Notes under the pieces: generated by a model
What the model saw: only the letters and a program-made list of their open reading frames with translations
Databases searched by the model: none
Told to the model about the DNA's origin: nothing
Source: Stomoxys calcitrans
Lineage: Eukaryota; Arthropoda; Insecta; Diptera; Muscidae
DNA length: 64,000 nucleotides
Assembly (NCBI RefSeq): GCF_963082655.1
Contig: NC_081556.1
Location: 2,765,528-2,829,527, forward strand
Reading direction: 5' to 3'
Position numbers and translations under genes: made by a program
Shown: positions 10,221 through 22,765 of the stretch, piece after piece
How positions within the stretch are numbered: the first letter of the stretch is position 1
Layout: each line of letters begins with the position of its first letter

Positions 10221-11378
10221 GAAAGGAAATTGAATTGAAGGTGTCACTTTCAGAAAGATACCGAGAAGTCTCACAGATGTTGGGCACTACGTAGACAGGT
10301 GGTAGGCTCGAAATTGAGCCCGAATCCGAGAATAGTCCATTGGCTCTACGCTACGGTACACTACACTCTACACTTCGTGATTAGACCGATACTTACTTAC
10401 GCCTCAGTAATTTGTTGGGCAGCGATGGAGAGAAAGTGCAACGTCTTGTCATAAGCGGAGCGATCAAAACCACGCCCACTAAGACACTGGAGACAATTCT
10501 AGATAACCCATTCATAGACATACAGATTAAGTGTGAGGCAGCGGCTTTGAGACTTAAGGCGATGGGAGAACGGATTGAGGAAAGGAGCAGCTCATACCAT
10601 CGCGGTATAATCGAGGCGACGATAGCTAACCTGGAAGGAATTGATGAGGTTTACGATCGGATACTTCAGACGACACTCGAGGTCGAGCGCAAGGCACTGC
10701 TGCCAGCGGCACAGTCTTGGATTGACGTAACCCTAGTATTGTCATCTGGAAGATCATGTTACACGGATGGACCAAAGAGGGGGCCTGGGAGTCTACATTG
10801 AGAACCCAGGGACAGAGATCTGTTTTAGACTGCATGACCATAACACGGTTCTGCAGGCGGAGATGTGGGCGATCACAAAATGTGTGAAGTGGTGTGGTGC
10901 TGATTCGAGGACGTCGAGTGTGAACATCTTTACCGACAGTAAAATTGCCATAAGGGCAATAACAACCAGGATTACAACCATCCAGGATAACAACCAACAT
11001 TGAGAACCCAGGGACTGAGATCTGTTTTAGACTGCCTGATCATAATACGGTCTTGCAGGCGGCGATCCAGGCGATCATGGAATGCGTGAGGTGGTGTGGT
11101 GTTATCGCGAGGACGTCGAGTATGAACATCTTTACGGACAGGCCATAAAGGCATTAACGCCTTCTTTGAGGATGGCACAATACGCATCGTTTGGGTGCCG
11201 AGCCATAACGGAGTAAGGGGGAATGAGAGGGCAGACGATTTGTCAATGCAGGCCAGAGAACTGCCGTCAATAAAGTTGGTTAAACGGAAGCCTTTCGGGT
11301 CGACCCAGTCCGATTTAAGGGCGTGGACAACAAACGCGCATGAAACACTGTGGAACAGCGAAACAGCCGATAAGATCG
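10221..11378 (+). mobile_element. LINE family A, internal ORF2 fragment
   Basis: Same family as 1332-3282 in the opposite orientation. It runs from the end of the reverse transcriptase region (10221-10410) through the RNase H domain (CYTDG near 10755-10770, VLQAE near 10850, VRGNERADDL near 11215-11240). Frameshifts occur near 10780 and 10990. The RNase H segment is duplicated in tandem, 10797-10998 and 10999-11145 onward, with an offset of 202 bp. Both ends are lost. Confidence 0.87.
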
Positions 11379-11544
11379 GTCACTTAAAGCGGTGGCGGTA
11401 TAAAAGTTAGTTCAACAAGTTGGAATATTATTAATGCAAATTGGTTGTGGATGTAGGCTATATCAAATTGGATAAGACTCCACTGGCCCAAGGTAACCTT
11501 CTCTTGGCCAAATATGATTATTGTCAAGTGTCCGCTCATTATCT

Positions 11545-11905
11545 TAATTTTAAAACAGACAAACAGGCATGGTTTATAAACGATAGCGGTCGAACACGTC
11601 AAGCTATCCGCTTGAAATTTAGCACAGATACTAAGCATTGATGTAGGTGGTTGGGGAATGGAAATAAGCCATATTGGTTCAGATTTAGATATAGCTCCCA
11701 TATAAATCGATCTCTTGATTTGACTTCTTGAGCCCTTACAAGCTGCGATTTTTATCCGATTGGGTGAAATTTTTCATATAGTGTTCTGTTATGACTTCCA
11801 ACAACTGTGCCAAGTACAGTCCAAATCGGTCTATGGTCCATGGTGGTGGGTTTCCAAGATTCGGCCAGGCCGCACTAAACACGCTTTTGCTTATTAAATG
11901 TTTAA
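11545..11905 (+). mobile_element. 153-element, 3' portion
   Basis: One or two monomers ('gatatagctcccatataaat' at about 11689) and the full right end: 'ccatggtggtgggtttccaa', the palindrome-like 'ttcggccaggccgcac', then 'cacgcttttgcttatt'. Confidence 0.82.
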
Positions 11906-13147
11906 AGATTTCTCCTAAAATTTTACTACATTAAGATTTTACCAGTGAAACATTTAGTTTCCTTATTTCTTGGCCCTATTTATTCATAAAATTATAGCCT
12001 ATGGGATCTCTGAAAGAGAGTTATCTTTCTTGTACATCCGCCTATTTGATATGTGTCATTTTCATTTCCATGCTTATTGGCCTGAATGGACTGGACCGCA
12101 TAGCGTGCTTTCAATCTCAACCTTAAATGGCATACATATTGCCAAACACATTTTTCTTCTCAATTTCATTTGATGTGTAAATTATTGATATTGAATTGTT
12201 CCATATTTATCGATATTTTATGCATTCGTATTTTCCTTTAGGACGGACTTTCATTTCCATTCCATCTTTTGCCTTTGGCAGCCATATCCGCATCCGCATC
12301 ACCATCAGCATCGGAATCATTTCTGTATCGTTCCTGAAAACATTTCACTTCCGTTTATGTGAAGCATAAATCGTAGACGCTTTTTATGCTTTCGCTTTGT
12401 TTTTGTTCTTCCGTATGATGCCCTAGAACACATCGGAATAAATCCCAATTTCTGTAATAAAGCAAAGCCAGCAAATGAAACAGAAAACAGCAACAACACT
12501 AACACCAAGCAAAAAAAAAAATAGGTGGATAGAGAACAAATCGAATGAAATGAAAACGAGAGATGTCAATATCTGTGAGCTAAGGAAGTTAGCATATGGA
12601 TCTACAAAAACAAAAAAATGCCAATGTATGAGAATAGCAAGAAGAGTATGTAAATGGATATGGGAGGTAAGTATTAGACTGTGAAGGCTGGCAATATTCA
12701 CTGAATAAAATTTTTATTTATCATTAGTTATCGATTAATATTTCGTAATTTTGTTATAGGAAATTTTTACAATTGAAGCATATAAGACAGTGGCGGGCAA
12801 ATACACACACACACTATTGCACATATGTGTGTACGTGCACAAGAACATAAGCCCATGGTCACACTACCACGTGTGCCCAACAATGATCTATAACCATTTC
12901 TAGGCACATTCTAATATCTCACCTTAAGGGCGACTTGAAACCATATGACATCATAGTTATTTTATTCTCGTAGTTAAGATATATGTAAGTCCTCATCAAT
13001 ACTGTCCGAGCTTATCAAAATCCATGCTGATAGCAATGACATTCATGGGATATGAGAAGACATTTGGTATTAGAAAAACACTACAAATAATAAGAATTTA
13101 GTTTATAGATTTCTCATCTGCAGGAATTTATTGCCACCAACTGTACT
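11906..13147. other. Non-coding, no gene recognised
   Basis: AT-rich single-copy-looking DNA. Short CA/TG tracts near 12804-12840. Open frames here lack family resemblance. Confidence 0.6.
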
Positions 13148-14530
13148 TTTATACCCTCCACCATAGGAAGGGGGTATACTAAATTCGTTATTTCGTTTGT
13201 AACAGCTCCAAATATTGATTTAAGACCCCGTCATCCCCCTGATCTCTCGATTTAAGGTCTTGGGCCCATAAAAGGCGTATTTATTGTCCGATTTCGCAGA
13301 GATTTGGGTCAGTGAGTTGTGTTAGGCCGCCTCGAGATATTTCTGCAATTTGGCCCAGATCGGTTCAAATTTGGGTATAGCTGCCATATAGACCGATTTC
13401 TTGATTTAAGGTTTTGGGCCCATAAAAGACGCATTTATTTTTGGATGTCGCCGAAATTTGGGATAGTGATTTGTGTTAGGGCCTTCTATATCCTTCTTCA
13501 AATTGGGCCAGATCGGTCCAGATTTGAATAGCTGCCATATTGACCGATCTCTCTATTTAAGGTCATGGTCGCATAAAAGACGCATTTATTGTCCGATTTC
13601 GCCGAAATTTGGGACAATGAGTTATGTTAGGACCTTCGACATAATTCTTAAATTTGGCCCAGATTGGTCCAGATTTGAATATAGCTGCCATATTGACCGA
13701 TCTCTCTATTTAAGGTCTTGGTCTCATAAAAGACGCATTTATTGTCCGATTTCGCCGAAATTTAGGACAATGAGTTATGTTAGGACCTTCGACATACTGT
13801 TTAAATTTGGCCCAGATCGGTCTAGATTTCAATATAGCTGCCATATAGACCGATCTCCCGATTTAAGGCCTTGGACCCATAAAAGGCTCATTTATTGTCC
13901 AATTTAGCTGAAGTTTAAGACAGTGAGTCGTGTTAGGCCCTTCGACACCGTTCTGCAATTTGACCCCGATCGGTTCAGATTTGGATATAGCTGCCATATA
14001 GACCGATCTCCCGATATAGAGTGTTGAGCCCATAAAACAAGCATTTTTCATCCGATTTGGATGAAATTTTAAACAGTGCGTTTTGGTACACTTCTAAACC
14101 CTTTAGTTGAATATCAAAACTCACTGTTTTAAATTTCATCGAAATCGGATGAAAAATGCTCCTTTTATGAGATCAATACTCCATATCAGGAGATCGGTCT
14201 ATATGGTAGCTATATCCTAATATGGTCCGATCTGGACCACATTTAACAGGAATGGATAGGGGTCTGCCGGAATTCATTGTGCCAAATTTCATCGAATTCG
14301 GTTAAAAAATTTATCTTTTATGGCCTCAATACCCTATATCGGGAGATCGGGCGGTCGGTCTAAGAGCAGGGCATATCCAATCATAGTGCAATCTGAACCA
14401 CATTTCACAGAAATGGGTAAGGATCTACCAGAACTCACTGTGCCAAATTTCATCGAAGTCGAATGAAAAATGACTAATTTATTGCCTCAAGACTTTAAGT
14501 CTGGAGATTGGTCTATATAGCGGCTATATA
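13148..14530. mobile_element. Fold-back copy of the 153-element
   Basis: From the left end at 13148 (ttttataccctccaccatagg) about six plus-strand monomers run to 14098. From about 14115 to 14530 the monomers run in the opposite orientation. At the switch, 14041-14085 and 14115-14159 are inverted repeats of 45 bp with about three mismatches around a 29-nt loop. The plus-strand array gives a 144-aa open frame (13473-13907) that is only repeat translation. Confidence 0.87.
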
Positions 14531-14639
14531 TATATCTAAAATCCGATTTTATGAAATCAGTTGATCAGGTTTATATGTAAAGAATACGAAATCATCAAAA
14601 ATTGTTCGAAAAATATGTTTATATCTAAGCTATCTGCAA

Positions 14640-14745
14640 AATTATAAATACCCAGCTTTTGGGTATAAATGGGTAAATACCGAGGTATACCCAATTTACC
14701 GGGTAAATACCTTTTGAGTATTTACCCAATGCCCATCTCTACGCA
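14640..14745. repeat. Local GGGTAAATAC repeat
   Basis: Several copies of gggtaaatacc and its reverse complement lie within about 90 bp, ending in 'cccatctctacgc'. Self-complementary, low-complexity, of unknown origin. Confidence 0.7.
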
Positions 14746-15271
14746 TGGGGTGCGTATGGTTTACTGTCTAACCAATAACATATATTTTGCTATTCAGCTA
14801 GAAATGAGCCTTGGACGTAGTTTCTTAACGTTGAGGTCAATGACTCTGAATATCGGTAGTAAGTTTTAATAATTTCGACTCGTTGTTGGCTCGTATATCT
14901 TTCCATCATGAAGTGGCAAATCTTACTGAAGAGAAATGTCAAAAGAGCGGCAAAAAATATGGCGTCATTAGCTGTCCCTATCGGTCTACTTTTGTAGCGT
15001 TCCTTTTGAAAACCCCTTTACATAATACCCAGATATAAACTTCCATCTTAGGATTGCTACTTTATTCGACTTTTCACAAAAGCAACCCTTAAACTCTATA
15101 AAAAAATAGAAGTGAAAAATGTTTTAAAAAATAAAAATAATAATAAAAATAAAAAAGAGAGCGTTTAGGAACATTTAATCCAAATGTAATGTGAAGGTAA
15201 GAATTGTGTTGGCACAAAAAATGTCTTGTTTCAAAAATAATAATATTCCTTAAAAGTTTCTCAAAACTATT
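14746..15271. other. Non-coding spacer
   Basis: No gene or repeat family recognised; the end is A-rich with an 'aataaaaataa' tract near 15130-15160. Confidence 0.55.
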
Positions 15272-15281
15272 AGGAAAACAG

Positions 15282-15603
15282 GGTAGGTCATCGTAGCGCA
15301 GAGGTTAGCAAGTCCGCCTATGACGCTGATCGCCTGGGTTCGAATTCTGGCGAGACCATCAGAAAAAAATTTCAGCGGTGGTTTTCCCCTCCTAATGCTG
15401 GCAACACTTGTGAGGTACTATGCCATGTAAAACTTCTCTCCAAAGAGGTGTCGCACTTCGGCACGCCATTCGGACCTGGCTTTAAAAAGGAGGCCCCTTA
15501 TCATTGAGCTTAAAACTTAAATCGGACTGTACTCATTGATTTGTGAGAAGTTTGCCCTGGTTCTTTAGTGGAATGGAATCATGGGCTAATTTGCATTTGC
15601 ATA
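15282..15603 (+). mobile_element. tRNA-derived SINE, complete
   Basis: Flanked by exact 10-bp direct repeats aggaaaacag at 15272-15281 and 15604-15613. A-box TAGCGCAGAGG and B-box GGTTCGAATTC are well preserved. The tail is 'ttgcatttgcat'. Confidence 0.94.
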
Positions 15604-16911
15604 AGGAAAACAGAACATTGTAGCATGCTTTAACTGAAAAATTCGCCAAAGATGAATTTTTCTGTTTGCAAATTTTTATTGCAAATTTCCTTAAAATTAA
15701 ATTTTTGTAGAAAAAATTCTTAAATATATTTTGAACTCTTTAAAGCCTTTTCTGCTCTTTTTTCTTGATTTCTTTTTTGTTTTGCCTTCCATTGCCTTTA
15801 ATTCAATGAATAGATGAGAAACATTTCATGTTGTAATCTGGGGGTCTTTGGAATGACTTAAAACAAGAACAGGACTTGGCTATGAATGGCAACAACACTA
15901 AGACCTCTTACAACAACCAATTTGTTTCCATTAAATTTAATGTCTTAGAAAACATGGTAGTCATCGTTAGACTACCACTTCCCAACGTATTTCCCTTCTG
16001 TGTTCCTGTGTGGCCATGAGATATGGTAGAGGCTAGGGGCAATGGAGGAGTTTTTAAGACACACTCACATTTATCATTTAAGTACGAGTTTATGCTTGCA
16101 GAGCCATTTATTGTGACGGTCTCTCTCATACATGGAATTTTCTATTAGCGTTGTATATGGGCTATGATGAGTTGAAGGCAGCAGAGAAGCAACGAAGAAG
16201 GGGGCTGCTATCGTTGACAATTAAAATTGTCAAAACATTATGGCCTCTTTTGCAGGATGGATATTTCCAAGGAAATGCTAATGCATTAGCATCAGCAAAA
16301 TGCACACACGCACAGGCACCCACTCCACGCTGGCTCACGTGTATTTATGATGGTATATTGGCAACATTAATGGCCATAAAAATTGTTGGATGTTGGATGT
16401 TGGCCTGGTGTATGTATGTTAGCCAGCGAATTTTGTTATGTCTCCCATTTGCTGTTGCGAGCAAGGGTGCCCCTCTCCCCCCTCATAAATGTAATGCACG
16501 AAAATTGTTTGTTCTTATCCCGGGGCTCGCAACACTGCCAAACGTAAATACTTGAAGGCATTCATTAATATGAGATCATTTTTCATGGCCATAAAAATTG
16601 TTTGTTAATGAACTTTTATGGCCTTTTCAGTTTTGTTTTGACAACAAAAATGATCGAGAGTTTTGATAAGAAATGCTCGTGTTATGCCAAATTGAAGAAG
16701 GGCTACTAAAGAACTTTGTTGCCTGTATGTGGTTTTATTTGAAAATATATGTAATTACATTTAAGCATATGATTTGTTGTACCAGGGGAATAGGAAGTAT
16801 TACAGCCAAAACCAGCACCATTTAAGGGAAAATCTATAGAACAATGTGATGTCTACAAATTAATTGAATAGCAGAGGAATAAATAAAAAAAAGTAGAAAC
16901 TAGCTAAGTCC
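15604..16911. other. Non-coding region with an 18-bp palindrome
   Basis: No recognised gene. The 134-aa frame at 16151-16555 has no domain I can identify. A perfect palindrome ATGCTAATGCATTAGCAT lies at 16275-16292. Confidence 0.55.
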
Positions 16912-17128
16912 AGCCAGGTTTCCCCCTTCTAATGCTAGCACATTTGTGAGGTACTATGTCATGTAAACACTTCTTTCCAAAAAGGCAATGTAAACACTTC
17001 TTTCCACTGCGGCACGCCGTTCAAACTCCGCTATAAAAAGGAGACCCCTTATCATTGAGCTTAAACTTAAATCGGACTGTTATTGATATGTGAGAAGTTT
17101 TACCCTGTTCCTTAGTGGAATACTAACA
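16912..17128 (+). mobile_element. 5'-truncated SINE fused to a 153-element
   Basis: Lacks the tRNA head and starts near 'ggtttcccccttctaatgc'. It carries a small duplication of 'gtaaacacttctttcca'. At its 3' end 'gggcaaaattt' runs straight into 153-element sequence 'cagccaaatcgg'; both families contain 'caaaattt' at this point. Confidence 0.82.
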
Positions 17129-17865
17129 CTACGGGCAAAATTTCAGCCAAATCGGTTAACAATTGCGGCTTCCAAAGGTCCAAGAAGTCAAATCAGGTTA
17201 TAGTCTGATTTGGGGCGTACTTTTCACAGTTGTTGGAAGTCATGACAGAACACCACGTGCAAAATTTCAACCAAATCGAATCAAAGTTGCGTACTGCAGA
17301 GGCTCTAGAATTTAAATAGGGAGGTCCGTTAATATGGGAGCCATATTAGGTTATATACCGATTTGGATCGTACTTAAAATGGGTTATTATAAGTCACCAC
17401 CATAGAATGGGGGTATACTAATTTAGTCATTTCGTTTGTAATACCTCGAAATATTGATCTGGGACCCCATAAAGTATATATATTCTGGATCGTCTCGATA
17501 TTCTGATTCGATTTAGCCATGTCCGTCCGTCCGTATGTCGAAATCACGATAGCCGTCGAACGCGTAGAGCTAGCCGCTTGAAATTTTTCACAGATACTCA
17601 ATATTCATGTAGTAGGTTGGCGATTGCAAGTGGGCCATATCGGTTCAGATTAGGATATAGCTCCCATATGAACCGATCTACCAAATTGACTCCTTGAGCC
17701 CCTGGAAGACGTAAGTTCTGTCCGTGTGCTGTTATGACTTCCAATAACTGTGCCAAGTACGGTCCGAATCGGTCTATAACCTGATATAGTTCCCATATAA
17801 ACCGATGTACCGATTTGACTTCTTGAGCCCATACAAGCCGCCTTTTTTTGGTCCGATTTGTCTGT
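17129..17865. mobile_element. Two 153-elements in opposite orientation
   Basis: From 17129 to about 17385 monomers run on the minus strand. A left end (accaccatagaatggggg) begins at about 17393 and plus-strand sequence continues to 17865, where it passes into a TCTG-rich minisatellite. Confidence 0.83.
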
Positions 17866-18095
17866 CTGTTTCTTTGAAGCATAGTGTCTTTCTCCATGTC
17901 TATCTGTTTTTCTTTCTGCCTATCTGTCCCTCTATCTGTTTGTCTCTTTGCCCGTCCATATGTACCTCTATCCTTCTGCCCATCCTATCGGTCTGCCCGT
18001 CTATCCGTCTCTGTCCGTCTGTTTGTTTGTCTCTCTGTCGGTCTTTCTGTATGGCTATCTTTCCGTCTAGTATCTGTCTCTCTATGTGTCTTTGA
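17866..18095. repeat. Degenerate TCTGTCTGTCCG-type minisatellite
   Basis: Pyrimidine-rich array of ctgtctgt, ctatctgt and cgtctgt units, directly continuous with a 153-element. It is the strand complement in kind of the array at 9285-9515. The frames through it are rich in Cys-Leu-Ser and are artefacts. Confidence 0.85.
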
Positions 18096-18714
18096 AAACT
18101 AGGCGTATATCGCAATGTAAGTTGCCTTCGTGCCCACTTTCTTTAATATAACCATAATTTATCAGAATTGTTTGATTTAACCATAAATTATTACTAAACA
18201 TTTGTATTTATAAGGATTTCTTTTTATAATTTCAGTTGCTTCAAGCGAATAGTAAACTGGTCGAAGGAATGAGTATCTGAACAGAATTTAACAAAAATAA
18301 TTATGAGCCGAGATGCTAGGAGCCTTAGTGATGAGAACATACACACACACTGCTACATATATAGAGACATTCAAAATAAAGATTGTTTTCTTTAAATTAT
18401 TTATTATATTTTTTTGTACGAAAACATTCTAAAGATTGGTAAAAATAAAGCAAAAAATCTTGACACGATGTAGCTCACAGCGTTTTTTATTTCGTGGTTT
18501 TGGGGGCGCCTAAAAGTATGTCACATAATTTTTTAAGATTTTGGCTAACAAAAGTCCATGAGAGTCACCCTGTGTTTAAACGAAATTTTCTGAAGCACAC
18601 TTCTAGGAGCAAACATATTAAGTATACGTGCTGCTCAATTCTGGGAGCCTGGTATTTTAGTGATTTTTGAGAAATTTGTAATTTTGCCCAAAATCATCAT
18701 TAGGGGTACTCACT
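18096..18714. other. Non-coding spacer
   Basis: AT-rich; no gene, RNA or repeat family recognised. Confidence 0.55.
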
Positions 18715-19025
18715 TAAAAAATAAAATAAAATAAAATAAAATAAAATAAAACGAAATAAAATAAAATAAAATAAAATAAAATAAAACAAAATAAAATAAA
18801 ATAAAATAAAATAAAACGAAATAAAATAAAATAAAATAAAATAAAATAAAACAAAATAAAATAAAATAAAATAAAATAAAATAAAATAAAATAAAATAAA
18901 ATAAAATAAAATAAAATAAAATAAAACAAAATAAAATAAAATAAAATAAAATAAAATAAAATAAAACAAAATAAAATAAAATAAAATAAAATAAAATAAA
19001 ATAAAATAAAATAAAAAATAGAATA
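18715..19025. repeat. (TAAAA)n pentanucleotide array, ~310 bp
   Basis: About 60 units of ataaa/taaaa with roughly six single-base C or CG interruptions. The long Phe-Ile-Leu-Tyr frames on the minus strand arise because 15 bp of repeat equals five codons. Confidence 0.97.
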
Positions 19026-21140
19026 AAATTAGAGCTTTTTAAGTGAAAAATTTTAGTCAAATATTTTTCCCCCCTTCCTTACCTCTTGCCTTTGTCTATT
19101 AAATTTAAATACATTTTGGCATTTGTAATTATTTTTTTATTTCTTTATTTTTTTCCACCTTTTTCAGTCTTTGTATAAGAAATAACATTTTATTTTGTTT
19201 ACTTTGTTGGTTGTGTTGATTTGTTTTCTGTTTGTTGAGTTACATATTAAATTGAATTTTTGTTTTGTGTTTTTCTTGCAGTATTACTAATTAAATACAA
19301 TGTGGTTTTGTTTTTAATAGAAATTTTACATATCTGTGATTTTTGTCTGGATTTGGTTTTTAGTGTTCGTTCTATGGGGTTTCAATTTAGTTACTTGTTT
19401 CTGGGTTATTTTTGTAATGGTTGTGCTTGACCACCTTAATTATTGCAGATTTTGTCGTTGTTTTAGTTTTGTAGTATATGTAGTATGTATGTATAGTGAA
19501 AAGTTGTAATTATAATAATATTTTTTATTATGTTTTCTTTTTTTTCTTGGATTTTAAATAATGTATTTAGTTGGTAATTGTTGCATTTTGTTGTTGGTTT
19601 TTTATTTTAATTTTTTGTAAGTTTTGGTAGTTAATGTTTTTTTTTTAACTAAAATCATTTGTGTTTTTTTTTTTTGAAAAATTTTAAAGTCATATCAAAA
19701 TAACTTAATTCAAAGAACGTATTGAACTATGCCAAAAACAAAGTTTAAATTCTTATTTGCTGTGGGCGTTAGCTTTGAGATTTATCACCTATCATGTGGT
19801 TGTGGTAGCATGGTGGGTTTCCCTGTAACCAGTCAACCGTTTTGTGGTGAGTTTTTTTTTGTGTGTTTAAATATACAAATGTAGATATTAAACTTAAATT
19901 GTTTGGGGGGGTAGGTTGATTATTTGTAAATATAAAAAATAAACTTGTAAAACTATATTTAAGAGAATATGTACATATATATGAAGTTATTACTTTAAGT
20001 GTTTCATTACGAGTTTTTTTCTCTTTAGGTTACTAATAGTATTTACAGAATGCTTTTTTGCTTGTTTTAATATTGTCATTTTTTTAAGTTTTATATATAA
20101 TTTAGGTTAACCTGAAATTAAAAAGTAAAACATAAATTAATAAACCAATAAAACATTTGAAAAAAAAAATAAAATTTTATTTTAGAAGAAAGTGAGAGCT
20201 AAACAGAGGTACAGTTTTTCGATTTAAGCAAAAAACCAGGAACTTTTTTTAGTAGAATTCATACAATTTTTTTTTTCACAACAAATATGGCAAAGTAATT
20301 TAAAACTGAAAAACAAAAGCCTTAGTTATGCTTGAAACTCATGCAAATGTTTTTTTTTTTATTATCCTGTTTTTTTTTTGTTTTGTTTTTCATTTATGTA
20401 GTTTGTCAATTATTTTGATTTGATTCCTTGTGTCCATGAAATTGCAATATTTACATTTATATTTATGGTTGTTATGGCTCTCCAACTATGGCCTTTTAGT
20501 TTCGGTTTTAATTTGAAAAAAATTCTCCAAAAACTGGCAACATAATATTTCAAATGAAAAAGTTAACACTTTAATATACAGCATTAGCCTTATGAGTCTA
20601 CACAACAGAAGAGAAAAAAGTGTTATCCTTGTTTTTTTTTTGTTTGCTTATTTCATATTCATTTGTAGCTTGTTTGGTTTTTTGTTTTTGTTTTTGTTTT
20701 GTGATTTGTGTTTCAAGTTAAATTTTAAATTTATGGTGTTATGAATTCTAAATATTTGATTTCTCGTTTTGTTTTTCTTTGGAAAAAATGAACAAAAATA
20801 TTTATATATGTATGTTGGTATTTGTATTTTGTTTTTTTTTTTTGTTTAATATATATCGTATGTATTAATTTAAATTTTATATAATCCCTTGTTTCATTTT
20901 GCATGTTATCTGTGTTTTTTTTTTTGTTTTGTTTTCTTGTTGTCCTTTAGTGTGTCCTATAACTCTCTTGTGTGTTTAATAGTTGCAGTTGGCTCTTTGA
21001 TTTCATTATGCATGAAGTTTTGTTTTGCTGAAAGAGTTGCATTTACAGAAAGGTCAATTTTTAAGCTTGAAAAGGGATTTTGGGAAATTTGAAGATTATC
21101 CAAAAAATTTTAGTTACAAAACCTGTTAATAGCCAAAGGA
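19026..21140. other. T-rich non-coding region
   Basis: Two kilobases dominated by T runs and 'ttttgttttg' words on the plus strand, free of recognised TEs. On the minus strand this is A-rich with many AATAAA words, as in long insect 3' UTR or intergenic sequence. No coding frame is credible. Confidence 0.55.
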
Positions 21141-22765
21141 AAACAAAAACAAGTAGAAAGGCATAAAGATCGGCCGGGCCAATCTTTGGGCACCTCTGGT
21201 ATATATGTAAACAACCTTTCGGTTGGGACAGCTACATCCTAATATAGACCGATCTGAATCATATAGGACACGGATGACGAAAAGCCCAACATAAATCACT
21301 GAGTCAAATTTCAGCGAATTCGGATAATAAATGCGGCTTTTATGTGGCCAAAACCTTAAATCGAGATGTCGGTCTATATGGCAGCTAAATACATATCTGA
21401 ACCGATCTAGGCTAAACTAAAGAAGGATGTCGAGTGGACCAACACAACTCACTGTCCCAAATTTCAGCCAAATCGGACAATAAATGAGCCTTTCATGGCC
21501 GAAGACCTTAAATCGAGAGATCGGCCCATATGGCTGCTATATTCACGGATGACGGAAAGCCTAACTTAAGTCACTGTGTTAAATTTCAGCGAAATCGGAT
21601 AATAAATGCGCTTTTTATGGCGACAAGACCTTAAATCGAGATGTCGGTCTATATGGCAGCTATATTCATATCTGAACCGATCTGGGTTCAACTGAAGAAG
21701 GATGTCGAGTGGTCTAACACAACTCACTTTCCCAAATATCAGCCAAATCGGACTATAAATGAGCCTTTTATGACCGAAGACCTTAAGGGCGCAAGACCAA
21801 ATTTCAGCGAAATCGGACAATAAATGAGCTTTTTATATGCCCAAGACCTTAAATTGAGAGATTGACCTATATGGCATATAGGACACGCATGACGAAAAGC
21901 CTAACATAAGTCACTGTGTAAAATTTCAGCGAAATCGGATAATAAATGCGACTTTTATGGGGCCAAGACCTTAAATCGAAAGATCGGCCTATATGGCAGC
22001 TATATCCAAATCTGAATCGATTGTGGCCATCTTCAAGAAGGATATCGAGGGGCCTAACACAACTCACTATCTTAAACTTCTGCGAAATCGGAAAAAAAGT
22101 GCCTTTTACGGGTCCAAGGTCTTAAATCGAGAGATTGTACTATATGGAAGCTATATCCAAATCTGAACCGATCTGAGCCAAATTGAAAAAAGAGGTGTCG
22201 AAGGGCCTTATACAACTCATTGTTTTAAATTTCAGCGAAATCGGACAATAAATTCACCTTTTATGGGCCCAAGACCTTAAAAAGAGAGAATAGCGTATAT
22301 GGCAGCTATATCCAAATATAGACCGATGTGAACCATATAGGGCACGGGTGTCAAAAATCCTAACAATAGGCACTGTGTCAAATTTCAGCGAAATCGGATA
22401 ATAAATGGGACCAAAACCTTAAATCGAAAGATCGGTCTATATGGCAGCTCTACCCAAATCTAAACCGATCTGAGCCAAATTGAAGAGGGATGTAGAAGGG
22501 CCTAATGCAACTCTTTGTTCCAAATTTCGGCGAGCGAAATCGAAAAATAACTGCGCCTTGAATGGGCCAAAAACCTTATATCGAGAGATCGGTCTATATG
22601 GCAGCTATATCCAAATCAGGATCGATCTGGGCCGTCTTCAAGAAGGATATCGAGGGACCTTACACAACTCACCGTCCCGAATTTCAGCAAAATCGAACAA
22701 TAAATGCGCCTTTCATGGACCCAAGAACTTAAATCGAGTCGTTCTATACGGCAGCTTGTCCCAGG
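21141..22765 (-). mobile_element. 153-element, long tandem array (about ten monomers)
   Basis: Begins with the right-end signature in reverse (acaagtagaaaggc, then 'atcggccgggccaat') and contains monomers around 'ggtctatatggcagctat' at about 150-bp steps (for example 21371, 21523, 21986, 22137), with one deleted step of 123 bp. It stops without a left end near 22765. Confidence 0.88.

Noticed and set aside
13473..13907. 144-aa open frame with repeated CHIDRS and PISPKFGT units
   Set aside because: It is the translation of 153-bp transposon monomers (51 codons), seen on both strands at many loci with stops and frameshifts; no sign of a protein-coding function.
16151..16555. 134-aa plus-strand frame in TE-free DNA
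   Set aside because: No domain, no splice context or codon pattern that separates it from chance; kept only as non-coding region.
17805..18115. Cys/Leu/Ser-rich frames on both strands
   Set aside because: Translation of a pyrimidine minisatellite adjoining a 153-element.
18700..19060. Long Phe/Ile/Leu/Tyr frames, up to 116 aa
   Set aside because: Pure translation of the (TTTTA)n array; the same happens at 54855-55214.
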